Source: Streptomyces sp. NRRL F-5122 (GTDB lineage Bacteria; Actinomycetota; Actinomycetes; Streptomycetales; Streptomycetaceae). From it: a DNA stretch of 64,000 bases. Where the stretch lies: NCBI RefSeq assembly GCF_001507435.1, contig NZ_LMWH01000240.1, positions 62,001 through 126,000 of the forward strand, in the 5' to 3' direction. A program made the translations under genes and the position numbers. This document shows, one piece after another, positions 10,401-17,864 of the stretch; positions within the stretch are counted from its first letter, which is position 1; each line of letters opens with the position of its first letter. A model generated the notes under the pieces. That model was not told the DNA's origin. It did not search any database and was given only the letters and a program-made list of their open reading frames with translations.

Positions 10401-10478
10401 TCAGGCGCAACACGCTGCGGACCACACACGACCGAAGTCGATGTGACCGCGCGAGACCAAGCGCAACTGGGCATTCAT
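10401..10478 (-). CDS. Cysteine-rich leader peptide 1, upstream of the SsuD-like operon
   Basis: A 25-codon ORF reads MNAQ followed by LRLVSRGHIDFGRVWSAACCA and stop. The tandem cysteines at its end and the SRGHIDFGR core match two other short ORFs in this window (13828-13923 and 15927-16028). A TTGACG/CTCAAT promoter-like pair with 17-base spacing (10509-10514 and 10486-10491, leftward) would put the transcript start at or beside this ATG, so translation may be leaderless. An alternative ATG lies three codons upstream. Poly-cysteine leaderless short ORFs are known in mycobacteria as cysteine-sensing attenuators; the same role is inferred here. Confidence 0.72.
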   Translation of the reverse strand: MNAQLRLVSRGHIDFGRVWSAACCA

Positions 10479-10485
10479 GCGATTC

Positions 10486-10514
10486 ATTGAGCAGTACGCC
10501 GGGCTTTTCGTCAA
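10486..10514 (-). promoter_or_regulatory. Candidate promoter of the leftward sulfur operon
   Basis: Read leftward, TTGACG (10509-10514) and CTCAAT (10486-10491) are separated by 17 bases. The start site expected from the -10 position falls at the leader peptide ATG. The -35 is good and the -10 only fair. Confidence 0.4.
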
Positions 10515-10556
10515 CCGGTGCCCGCATGCCGGACCGCAGGTGGCCGTGGGCCGCAT

Positions 10557-10589
10557 GGTTGACACAACCGTGCGGCCCACACATACGAT
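10557..10589 (+). promoter_or_regulatory. Candidate promoter with overlapping palindrome, rightward permease operon
   Basis: TTGACA (10559-10564) is followed after 17 bases by CATACG (10582-10587). The -35 box lies inside a perfect palindrome GGTTG-ACA-CAACC (10557-10569), a possible operator. Transcription would give about a 165-base leader before the permease start at 10761. Confidence 0.4.
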
Positions 10590-10593
10590 CGAC

Positions 10594-10610
10594 GGCGGAG
10601 AGGCTCCGCC
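10594..10610 (+). other. Perfect 7-bp stem hairpin in the permease 5' leader
   Basis: GGCGGAG and CTCCGCC flank a 3-base loop directly downstream of the candidate promoter. It would form near the 5' end of the rightward transcript. No T-run follows, so it is not a classic terminator; mRNA stability or protein binding are possible roles. Confidence 0.4.
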
Positions 10611-10760
10611 GTGCGCGGTGTCTGTCCGGCCGCGTTGAGGGACGCGGCGAGCGTGACGACATCCCGTCCCGGGGCCCCGAGGCGGCGCGGCACCTTGCGC
10701 CCGCGAGGGACCCCGGCTGGTCACCTACGCCTGCGATTCCCCTCCCCGGAGAGCCTCCCC

Positions 10761-11762
10761 ATGGTCACGCCTTCTGATGTCATGCCCGCCCCCGCACACG
10801 AACCCGATGAGCGCGGCGCCCCCGAAGGACCGCCGCAGATCGTGCCGCGCCGGCACCCCGGCCGCCTGCTGACGGGCGCCGCCGCACTGGTGGTTCTCGC
10901 GCTGGTCCTCCATTCCGTGGTCCGCAACGCCGCCTTCCAGTGGGACGTCGTGGGCCGCTACCTCACCACCGGCGCGGTACTCGACGGGCTGCTGCTCACC
11001 CTGTGGCTCACGGGCGCGGTGATGGTGCTGGGATTCCTGCTCGGCACCTTTCTGGCGGTGCTCCGCCTGTCGGCCAACCCGGTCCTGCGCACGCTGAGTT
11101 GGGGTTACGTGTGGATCTTCCGATCCACTCCGCTGCTGGTGCAGCTGCTGTTCTGGTTCAACATCGGCGCCCTGTATCCGACACTCGGCATCGGCATCCC
11201 CTTCGGCCCCGAGTTCGTCACCGTCAAGACGGTGAACCTGCTCGGTCCCACCCTCACCGCCGTCATCGGACTGACTCTGCACGAGACCGCGTACGCCGCC
11301 GAGGTGGTACGCGGCGGCATCCTGTCCGTGGATGCCGGGCAGAGCGAGGCGGCCCAGGCACTGGGCCTCGGCAGATGGCGCACACTGCGCCGGATCGTCG
11401 TACCGCAGGCCATGCGCTCCATCGTGCCAACGGCCGGCAACATGCTGATCGGCACGCTCAAGGGCACAAGCATCGTCAGCGTGCTGGCCGTGCACGACCT
11501 GCTGTTCTCGGTGCAGCTGATCTACAACCGGACCTACCAGGTCATCCCGCTCCTGCTGGTCGCAACCCTCTGGTACGTCGCGGTGACCTCCGTGCTCGGC
11601 ATCGGCCAGTACTACGTCGAGCGCCACTACGCCCGGGGCTCCGCACGCAGCCTTCCGCCCACCCCGCTCGCGCGGCTGCGCGCCCGACTCTCCGCGCTGC
11701 GGGGCCGGTTGCACGGGGCGACCGCGGCCGACTCCCGTCCCGCCCTCGGCGGTGACCGGTGA
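10761..11762 (+). CDS. Amino acid ABC transporter permease (2)
   Basis: This 333-residue permease of the same HisM/GlnP family as the gene at 6554-7564 has the EAA loop GQSEAAQALGLGRWRTLRRI. It has a long polar N-terminus before the first membrane segment around VVLALVLHSVV. I chose the ATG at 10761 because a GGAGAG site lies eight bases upstream; an in-frame start at 10611 has no such site. It has no ATPase of its own nearby, so it probably shares the one encoded at 5793-6557. Its stop overlaps the next start as GTGA. Confidence 0.9.
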   Translation: MVTPSDVMPAPAHEPDERGAPEGPPQIVPRRHPGRLLTGAAALVVLALVLHSVVRNAAFQWDVVGRYLTTGAVLDGLLLTLWLTGAVMVLGFLLGTFLAVLRLSANPVLRTLSWGYVWIFRSTPLLVQLLFWFNIGALYPTLGIGIPFGPEFVTVKTVNLLGPTLTAVIGLTLHETAYAAEVVRGGILSVDAGQSEAAQALGLGRWRTLRRIVVPQAMRSIVPTAGNMLIGTLKGTSIVSVLAVHDLLFSVQLIYNRTYQVIPLLLVATLWYVAVTSVLGIGQYYVERHYARGSARSLPPTPLARLRARLSALRGRLHGATAADSRPALGGDR

Positions 11763-13768
11763 GCACCGGTTCCGTTTCCGCCCTCGTTGTCGTCGGCGCG
11801 GGACCGCGCGCCACCGGGCTGCTGGAGCGCATCGCCGCCAACTCACCCGAACTGTGGTCCGGCCAGCGGAAGTTGCGCATCCATCTGGTGGACCCGCATC
11901 CGCCGGGGCCGGGGCGGATCTGGCGGGCGGCGCAGTCGCCGCTGCTGCGTATGAACTCCATGGCCGAGGACGTCACGATGTTCACCGACGAGACGTCCAC
12001 CATCGACGGCCCGGTCCGCCCGGGGCCCTCCCTGGCCGAGTGGGCCGCCCAGTTCCGTCCCGGCGGACCGCGGTTCGCACCGTACGCCGAACCGGCCGAC
12101 CCGCGGGTACTGCCCGAACTGCGCACACTGACCGGGGCCGACTTCCCGACCCGGCGTGCCCAGAGCGCCTACCTGGACTGGGTGTTCCGCCGGGCGGTGG
12201 CCGAACTGCCGTCGACCGTCACCGTCGAATGGCACCGCACGACCGCGACCGCCGTCACCGGGCCGCCCGACGGAGCGCAGCAGGTGCACCTCGCCGGCCG
12301 CACCGCTCCGCTCACCGCCGACCTGGTGGTCCTAGCCCAAGGGCACCTCGGCTCAGCCCCCGCCGCCGAGCACCGCGCCCATGCCGCCTTCGCCCGCCGT
12401 CACGGACGCTTCCATCTGCCCCCGGAGTTCTCCGCCGACGCCGATCTCACAGGGCTGCGCCCCGGCGAGCACGTCGTCCTGCGCGGATTCGGGCTGGCCT
12501 GCGTCGACCTGGTGACGCTGCTCACCGAGGGTCGGGGCGGCACCTACCGCGACGAGCCCGACGGCACCCTCACCTACCTGCCCTCCGGCCGTGAGCCCGT
12601 GCTGCACATCGGTTCACGGCGCGGGGTGCCGTACCACGCCAAGACCGGCTACCGGCTCCAGGGACCCCGTCCTGCGCTGCCCCGCCACTTCGGCCCCGAG
12701 GCGGTCGACGCGCTGCTCGCCGAGGAACGCCCGCTGGATCTGCGCCGCGACGTATGGCCCTTGATGGCCAAGGAGATCGGCTTCGGCCACTACCACGAGT
12801 TGTTCCACGCCCACCCGGAGCGCACTGCCGTGCCGTGGCCGGAGTTCGCCGCCGCCTACGACCGCCTCGACTGGTACTCGGACGCGATGACGCGCCTGGT
12901 CGCCGGGGCCGTGCCAGGACCGGACGACCGCCTGGACTTCGAAGCCCTCGACCGCCCTTTGCAGGACTTGGCCTTCGCCTCACCGGACGACTTCGAGGAG
13001 CATCTGCGTGACCGCATCGCCCGGGACGTGGCCCGCCGTGAGGATCCCGCGTACAGCGCCGACCTGGGCGCGTTCCTCGCCCTCCTCTCCGTGTACGGCC
13101 AGTTGCCGCGCCTGATCGCCGGGGGACGGCTGTCGGCCCGCTCCCTCGCCGAGGGCCTCGACGGCTGGTGGCACGGCTTCTTCAGCTTCCTCGCCTCGGG
13201 TCCCCCCGGGTTCCGGCTGCGCCAGTTGCTCGCCCTGTCCCGCGCCGGGCTGGTCCGCTTCCTCGGTGCCGAACTCCGCGTCGGGACCGACGAGACCACC
13301 GGCACCTTCACCGCGACGAGTCCCACCGTGCCGGGTCGCACGGTCCGTGCCACGGCCCTGATCGAGGCATATCTGCCCGGCCCGAATCTCGACCGCACCG
13401 AGGACCCGCTGCTGCGGCGACTGCACCGCACGGGCGCGCTCGCGGAGGAGGTCATCGCCGACAGCGGACACACCCACCGCTCCGGCCGGCTCACCGTCGC
13501 CCCTGCCGACGGCCGCGTCATCGATCCCGGTCTCGGCGGCCCGCACCCCCGCCGTGTCGCCCTCGGCGCCCCGACGGACAGCCGCGCCGTGGCCGCCTTC
13601 GCCCGCCCCCGCACCAACGCCCCCGCCTTCCGCCAGAACGACGCGGTTGCCCGGGCGCTCCTGCGCGCCCTCGACACCGGTACGCACCCCGGCGCGCCCG
13701 GTGACGCCCCGGAACGGCTCGACGCCGACGTGAGCGTCGGAGCCGGTGTGCAGCCGGGCGAAGGGTGA
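11759..13768 (+). CDS. FAD/NAD(P)-binding protein of the sulfur locus
   Basis: This 669-residue cytoplasmic protein has an N-terminal Rossmann dinucleotide loop, ALVVVGAGPRATGLLERI, and a second conserved strand around LVVLAQGHLGSAP. This is the FAD-NAD(P)-binding family (NAD_binding_9 type) whose members are poorly characterised. GTG start overlaps the permease stop as GTGA, so translation is coupled. Its position between transport and flavoprotein genes suggests an oxidative step on an imported sulfur metabolite, but no specific reaction can be assigned. Confidence 0.75.
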   Translation: MSTGSVSALVVVGAGPRATGLLERIAANSPELWSGQRKLRIHLVDPHPPGPGRIWRAAQSPLLRMNSMAEDVTMFTDETSTIDGPVRPGPSLAEWAAQFRPGGPRFAPYAEPADPRVLPELRTLTGADFPTRRAQSAYLDWVFRRAVAELPSTVTVEWHRTTATAVTGPPDGAQQVHLAGRTAPLTADLVVLAQGHLGSAPAAEHRAHAAFARRHGRFHLPPEFSADADLTGLRPGEHVVLRGFGLACVDLVTLLTEGRGGTYRDEPDGTLTYLPSGREPVLHIGSRRGVPYHAKTGYRLQGPRPALPRHFGPEAVDALLAEERPLDLRRDVWPLMAKEIGFGHYHELFHAHPERTAVPWPEFAAAYDRLDWYSDAMTRLVAGAVPGPDDRLDFEALDRPLQDLAFASPDDFEEHLRDRIARDVARREDPAYSADLGAFLALLSVYGQLPRLIAGGRLSARSLAEGLDGWWHGFFSFLASGPPGFRLRQLLALSRAGLVRFLGAELRVGTDETTGTFTATSPTVPGRTVRATALIEAYLPGPNLDRTEDPLLRRLHRTGALAEEVIADSGHTHRSGRLTVAPADGRVIDPGLGGPHPRRVALGAPTDSRAVAAFARPRTNAPAFRQNDAVARALLRALDTGTHPGAPGDAPERLDADVSVGAGVQPGEG

Positions 13769-13782
13769 AGCGCTTTCCCAGT

Positions 13783-13805
13783 TTTCCTATCGATTTACTA
13801 GGAAA
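13783..13805. promoter_or_regulatory. Perfect inverted repeat TTTCCTA-N9-TAGGAAA
   Basis: A 7+9+7 perfect inverted repeat lies in the 114-base gap after the FAD-binding gene, 22 bases before the first ATG of leader peptide 2. The TAGGAAA half recurs at 15895 before leader peptide 3. An Rrf2-type regulator is encoded between the two sites, making it the natural candidate binder. A TTGACG and CAGGAT pair (13809-13814 and 13833-13838) lies just downstream, but a transcript from it would begin past the leader ATGs. Confidence 0.55.
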
Positions 13806-13827
13806 GCATTGACGGGGCCGAACCCGG

Positions 13828-13923
13828 ATGCGCAGGATGATGTACACGGCCTGCACCCGGCAACGACTCGTTCGTCGTCGGCATGTCGACCTCGGTCACG
13901 TCATCAGTGCCGTCTGCTGCTGA
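13828..13923 (+). CDS. Cysteine-rich leader peptide 2, upstream of the SfnB/DszC-like gene
   Basis: A 31-codon ORF ends RLVRRRHVDLGHVISAVCC and stop at 13921-13923. It shares the R.HVDLG...SA.C pattern and the terminal double cysteine with the other leader ORFs here. In-frame ATGs at 13828, 13837 and 13840 are all possible. Its stop lies only 19 bases before the next gene's ATG and directly touches that gene's GAGGAG ribosome binding site. Ribosome stalling at the cysteine codons could therefore change access to that site rather than operate a distant terminator. Regulatory role inferred. Confidence 0.68.
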   Translation: MRRMMYTACTRQRLVRRRHVDLGHVISAVCC

Positions 13924-13942
13924 AGTTGAGGAGACCACCTCC

Positions 13943-15172
13943 ATGGGCGTTGCCCTTGCGTCGTCCGGCCTCACCTCGGAGCCCGACCGAACCGGGCCGC
14001 CCCCCGCACACTGGCTGCGCGTGGCCCGCGAGACCGCCGACGATCTGGCCACGGACGCGGCGGCCCGGGAGCAGGCGGGCAAGGCCCCGTTCGACGAGGT
14101 GTCCCGGCTACGCGACGCGGGACTGCTCTCGCTGCTCGTCCCCGCCGAGTCGGGGGGAGGCGGCGCGGACTGGCCGACCGCCTACACCGTGGTCCGGGAG
14201 ATCGCCGCGGCCGACGGCGCGATCGGCCGGCTCCTCGGCTCCCACTACCATCTGTCGTCCAGCCCCCGGTTCTTCGGCGAACCCGCTCTCGCCGCACGGG
14301 TCCAGCGCCGGACCGCGGCGGAGCAGTGGTGCTGGGGCGGAGGCTTCGCCCGCCAGGAGCCGTCCCTGACGCTGACCGAGACGGCCGACGGGCATGTGCT
14401 CGACGGCCGCCAGAGTCATGTCACCGGGGTCCTGGTCGCCGACCGTATAGCCGTGCGGGCCGTGCGGGCCGACACCGGTGAGCCGGTCGCCCTGGTCGTC
14501 GATCCCGCCCGTGGCGGGGTGAGGATCGACAGCGACATCGACACCTTCGGCCAGCGGCTCGCGGCCGGTGGCAGCGTCGAGTTCGACGCGGTCCCGGTGG
14601 CCGGCGACGACATACTCGGCTCCCTGTCCGCGGACGAGGACGTCCTCGCACCCCACGCCGCGCTGGCGTCGCCGATCGGGCGCCTCTTCTCCGTCCAGCT
14701 CTGTCTCGGCGCGGCCGAGGGCGTGCTCGCCGAGGTCCGCGAGTACAGCAGGGCGGGCCACTCGCCCTGGCACCCCGCCTGGCCGGCCGGTTCCCCCGAG
14801 GAGCCGCAGGTACTGACCGTCTACGGCGAACTCACTGTCCTCACCCGCTCCGCGTCGGCGCTCGCCGATCAGGCGCAGCAGGCCGTGTGCGGCGGACTGG
14901 CGCGCGGCGAGAACCTCGGCTACGACGAGTACGCGGAGATCTCCGTCCTCGTGGCCATGGCCGAGGCCGCCGCGTCCACGGCCGCCCAGGAGGCCACCAC
15001 CCGCGCGCTCGACGTCATCGGCGCCCGCTCCGCGTCCTCCCACCTGGGTTTGGACCGCTTCTGGCGCGATGCGCGCACCCACACCCTGTACGAACCCGTC
15101 GCGCACCGACTCCGCGACGTCGGGGACTACTTCCTCAACGGTGCGCATCCTCCCTTCTCACTCCCCGTCTGA
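13943..15172 (+). CDS. Acyl-CoA dehydrogenase-fold flavoprotein, SfnB/DszC-like
   Basis: This 409-residue protein has the acyl-CoA dehydrogenase fold: an N-terminal helical domain with EVSRLRDAGLLSLLVP, GGGGADWPTAYTVVREIA, and a C-terminal SASSHLGLDRFWRDARTHTLYEP segment. The relatives found in sulfur loci (SfnB, DszC) are FMNH2-dependent oxygenases on sulfur compounds rather than true dehydrogenases. I place the start at the ATG at 13943, preceded by GAGGAG, not at the in-frame ATG 60 bases upstream, because the upstream segment coincides with the leader peptide ORF in another frame. A tandem duplication covers its stop codon. Confidence 0.82.
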   Translation: MGVALASSGLTSEPDRTGPPPAHWLRVARETADDLATDAAAREQAGKAPFDEVSRLRDAGLLSLLVPAESGGGGADWPTAYTVVREIAAADGAIGRLLGSHYHLSSSPRFFGEPALAARVQRRTAAEQWCWGGGFARQEPSLTLTETADGHVLDGRQSHVTGVLVADRIAVRAVRADTGEPVALVVDPARGGVRIDSDIDTFGQRLAAGGSVEFDAVPVAGDDILGSLSADEDVLAPHAALASPIGRLFSVQLCLGAAEGVLAEVREYSRAGHSPWHPAWPAGSPEEPQVLTVYGELTVLTRSASALADQAQQAVCGGLARGENLGYDEYAEISVLVAMAEAAASTAAQEATTRALDVIGARSASSHLGLDRFWRDARTHTLYEPVAHRLRDVGDYFLNGAHPPFSLPV

Positions 15173-15239
15173 CCGCCGGGGCCGCGCACCTCTGCCCCTT
15201 CTCACTCCCCGTCGACCGCCGGGGCGGAGCACCTCTGCC
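15153..15239 (+). repeat. Imperfect tandem duplication of about 44 bases over a stop codon
   Basis: Unit 1 (15153-15196) and unit 2 (15197-15239) both run from CCTTCTCACTCCCCGTC through GACCGCCGGGGC to CACCTCTGCC. They differ by one inserted T, which makes the TGA stop of the SfnB/DszC-like gene in unit 1, and by a few substitutions. The duplication looks fairly recent. Confidence 0.8.
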
Positions 15240-15325
15240 GGGCCCGATCGCACGGCGGGAACCCGTGCCCCATCCGGGCCCGCCCGGGACGGACGAGTAC
15301 GGGAGCTCTGCGGAATAATGAGCGC

Positions 15326-15784
15326 ATGCGGATCTCAGCCAGGGCGGACTACGCGGTACGTGCCGCACTGCAGCTCGCCGCGTCCCGGGACGACGAGCCA
15401 CTGAAGGCCGAGGCCATCGCCGACGCCCAGGACATTCCGCACAAGTTCCTGGAGAGCATCCTGAACGACATGCGCCGGGGCGGTCTTGTGCTCAGCCAGC
15501 GCGGCGGCAAGGGCGGCTATCGGCTGGCCAGGCCCGCCGAGGCAATCAGCATCGCCGATGTCATACGCGTCGTGGACGGACCGCTGGTCTCGGTGCGCGG
15601 GGTCCGTCCCCCGGAGCTGTCCTACACCGGACCCGCCCAGTCGCTGCTCCCTCTGTGGATCGCGCTGCGGACCAATGTGCGCGAGATCCTCGAGGGTGTG
15701 TCGCTCGCGGATGTGGCATCGGCCCAACTGCCCGCCGGCGTGTCCGCACTGACCGACGCCCCGGGCGCCTGGGTGAACCCCTGA
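15326..15784 (+). CDS. Rrf2-family transcriptional regulator
   Basis: This 152-residue protein begins MRISARADYAVRAALQLA, the hallmark N-terminus of the Rrf2 winged-helix family, followed by PHKFLESILNDMRRGGLV and RGGKGGYRLARP, the wing. It lacks the three-cysteine cluster motif of IscR/NsrR, so it more resembles CymR-like members that sense cysteine metabolism through a partner enzyme or ligand. Its position inside a sulfur locus and between two TAGGAAA-containing sites suggests that it controls these genes. The ATG lies in a GAATAATGAGCGC context and no strong ribosome binding site is obvious. Confidence 0.88.
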   Translation: MRISARADYAVRAALQLAASRDDEPLKAEAIADAQDIPHKFLESILNDMRRGGLVLSQRGGKGGYRLARPAEAISIADVIRVVDGPLVSVRGVRPPELSYTGPAQSLLPLWIALRTNVREILEGVSLADVASAQLPAGVSALTDAPGAWVNP

Positions 15785-15894
15785 CGCCACGCCCTGCGGC
15801 CTCACCGATCTCGAAGAGCGAGATCTGATCATCCAGCATGTGAACACCCCCTTGGGGTGGGCGCCGACTTCTGCCACGATCCCCATCAACCCGG

Positions 15895-15909
15895 TAGGAA
15901 AACTAGGGA
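15895..15909 (+). promoter_or_regulatory. TAGGAAA-AC-TAGGGA element before leader peptide 3
   Basis: TAGGAAA (15895-15901) is followed two bases later by TAGGGA (15904-15909), 18 bases before the leader ATG. TAGGAAA is identical to the right half of the palindrome at 13783-13805. TAGGGA could also serve as a -10 box. Candidate target of the Rrf2 regulator encoded just upstream. Confidence 0.4.
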
Positions 15910-15926
15910 TCTGTGGGGGGGCGGTC

Positions 15927-16028
15927 ATGAGAACACTCAGCCGGGCAGACCGGTTGCTGCCCCTTCTGACCTCACGTCGCCACATCGACCTCGGCCGTAC
16001 GTCCAGCGCCATCTGTCGACCCGCCTGA
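15927..16028 (+). CDS. Cysteine-containing leader peptide 3, upstream of the SsuA-type gene
   Basis: A 33-codon ORF starts at the ATG at 15927 after a G-rich tract and ends LLTSRRHIDLGRTSSAICRPA. The TSRRHIDLGRTSSAIC core aligns with leader peptide 1 (SRGHIDFGRVWSAACC). Leader-type ORFs with this SRRHVDL...SA.C pattern are common before sulfur genes in Streptomyces. It likely reports cysteine availability to expression of the downstream binding-protein gene. Confidence 0.72.
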   Translation: MRTLSRADRLLPLLTSRRHIDLGRTSSAICRPA

Positions 16029-16336
16029 GACCGTCCGCAGAAGCGGCCGGCATCCCGCCGGACATCACCGCGACCCCGCCGCTCCGCGTCGGCGGACGGG
16101 ACGCCCCTCGACCGACGGCATCACCCGCGCGCTCCCGTGACCTCGCGCCTTCGGGTCCCGCACGGACGCCGTGAAGTCACACCGTCCCCTGCGGCACACC
16201 ACTGCCCGCTTCACCGCCCACGACGGCCTTCCACCCGCCGAGGGCCGGTGAGCGTTGCGCCGGGGTGTGCCCACGGGCTCCGCACCGCCCAGTTCCGTTC
16301 CTTCCCCGATCACCTATTCCCTGAGAGGACACCTCC

Positions 16337-17441
16337 GTGTCTGCCGCAAGACCGCTCACCACCCTGCGCACGATCGCCGTCATAGCGGCGCTCCCTCTCC
16401 TGCTGACCGCCTGCGGCTACGGTTCCGAGTCCACGGACGACGGCAAGCAGACCAAGGTCGCGGCGGACGGCAAGAAGCTCTCCACCGACGAAGTGAGGAT
16501 CGGGTACTTCCCCAACCTCACCCACGCCACGGCGCTGGTCGGCGTCCAGGAGGGCCTGTTCCAGAAGGAGCTCGGCGGCACCACGATCAAGGCGTCGACC
16601 TTCAACGCCGGGCCCTCCGAGATCGAGGCGCTCAACTCGGGCTCCATCGACATCGGCTGGATCGGCCCCTCCCCCGCCATCAACGGCTACACCAAGTCGA
16701 ACGGCAAGAGCCTCCGCATCATCAGCGGCTCCGCGTCGGGCGGCGTGAAGCTCGTCGGCGACCCGAAGAAGATCAAGTCCCTGAAGGACGTCAAGGGCAA
16801 GAAGATCGCCACCCCTCAGCTCGGCAACACCCAGGACGTCGCCTTCCTCAACTGGATCGCGGACCAGGGCTGGAAGGTCGACGCCGAGAGCGGCAAGGGC
16901 GATCTCGGTGCTCCGGATGGACAACAAGGTCACCCCGGACGCCTTCAAGTCCGGCTCGATCGACGGCGCCTGGGTGCCGGAGCCGACCGCCTCCAAACTG
17001 GTCGCCGAGGGCGGCAAGGTGCTGCTCGACGAATCGGATCTCTGGCCGGACAAGAAGTTCGTGATCACGAACATCATCGTGTCCCAGAAGTTCCTGAAGG
17101 AGCACCCGGACGTCGTCGAGGCCGTGCTGCGCGGCTCGGTGAAGACCAACGAATGGATCAACGCCAACCCCGACAAGGCGAAGGCCTCCGCCAACGCCGC
17201 GCTGAAGGAACTGTCCGGCAAGGCGCTTCCCGCCGAAGTCCTCGACCCGGCCTGGAAGTCCATCACGTTCCTGGACGACCCGTTGGCCGCCACGCTCGAC
17301 AGTGAGGCGGACCACGCCGTGAAGGCCGGTCTGCTGGAGAAGCCCGATCTCAAGGGCATCTACGACCTCGCACCGCTCAACAAGGTCCTCAAGGCGGAAG
17401 GCAAGAACGAGGTCGAGGACGCGGGTCTCGGAGCCGGGTGA
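16337..17441 (+). pseudogene. SsuA/TauA-type sulfonate-binding lipoprotein gene, frameshifted
   Basis: The N-terminal half (GTG at 16337, GAGAGGA upstream) encodes a lipoprotein signal LPLLLTAC and then IGYFPNLTHATALVG, GPSEIEALNSGSIDIGWIGPSP and GKKIATPQLGNTQDVAFLNW, the SsuA-type fold. At GGCGAT-C-TCGGTG (near 16904) the reading moves to the +1 frame, where the protein continues SVLRMDNKVTPDAFKSGSI to the stop at 17439-17441. One extra base (or two missing) explains it. No ssuB ATPase or ssuC permease follows, so the gene is both broken and orphaned. A sequencing error cannot be excluded. Confidence 0.82.
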
Positions 17442-17864
17442 CGACGAGTCGGATGCGTCACCCTTCGGGGAGTAGCCGGCCTCGACATGCCGGCTCCACC
17501 CGGACCGTCCGCGGGCCCGCGCCCGCCGTCCGCCGGCACGACCGGCCTGGACGGCGGGCCCGGGCCCGACTGCACTTCCCGTGCGCATCCCCGGATCCAC
17601 GAACGGCGCACGGAGGGCCCCGACGGCACCGACACGTTCGTCGCGGCTGCCGTTCCTCGCCGCACTGCTCGTGGGGGTCACCTTCAGCCGCCGCGTCGTC
17701 CGGGCCGGCGCTTGGCGGACATGAGCGGGGAGCGCCTCACCGAGGACCTCACCGCCGCCGTCCACGCGCTGCTCCACCGAACGGCCGGGACCGCAGTCCC
17801 CGGCGAGGCGCGGTCCGCGGGGAAGCCGGCGGCGCACACCGGCGAGGGCACCGCGGGCTGCGTC
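17442..17864. other. Intergenic stretch, no supported gene
   Basis: This 423-base gap follows the broken binding-protein gene, where transporter ATPase and permease genes would be expected. One frame contains a short hydrophobic run (LPFLAALLVGVTF, near 17650) that stops quickly. I could not identify any transporter remnant with confidence. Confidence 0.4.

Larger units (their letters stand above)
10180..10760. other. Divergent control region of the sulfur locus
   Basis: This 581-base region separates the leftward monooxygenase operon from the rightward permease operon. It holds a leftward leader ORF (10401-10478), promoter-like elements for both directions and a rightward 5'-UTR hairpin, listed separately. 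The 220 bases between the leader stop and 10179 are G-rich on the plus strand and contain no further gene that I can support; an attenuator would be expected there. Confidence 0.6.
15785..16336 (+). other. Long leader region of the sulfonate-type binding-protein gene
   Basis: This 552-base region holds a small palindrome CACCCC-CTT-GGGGTG (15845-15859), a TAGGAAA site and leader peptide 3. The 308 bases between the leader stop (16028) and the GTG at 16337 contain no gene that I can support and no clear terminator hairpin. Confidence 0.5.

Noticed and set aside
13809..13838. TTGACG-18-CAGGAT as the promoter of leader peptide 2
   Set aside because: A transcript from it would start after all in-frame leader ATGs, so it cannot express the leader; I kept it only as a possible secondary promoter.
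13883..13942. N-terminal extension of the SfnB/DszC-like gene from an ATG at 13883
   Set aside because: The stretch coincides with the leader peptide ORF in another frame, has no good ribosome site, and orthologue-like sequence begins after the ATG at 13943 with GAGGAG upstream.
15785..16336. SAM-type riboswitch before the sulfonate binding-protein gene
   Set aside because: I could not find the conserved helices of known SAM riboswitch classes; the leader peptide explains the region better.
16337..17305. Uninterrupted 322-codon reading of the SsuA-type gene
   Set aside because: After about residue 190 the protein turns arginine/glutamine-rich and loses family similarity, while the conserved C-terminus continues in the next frame.
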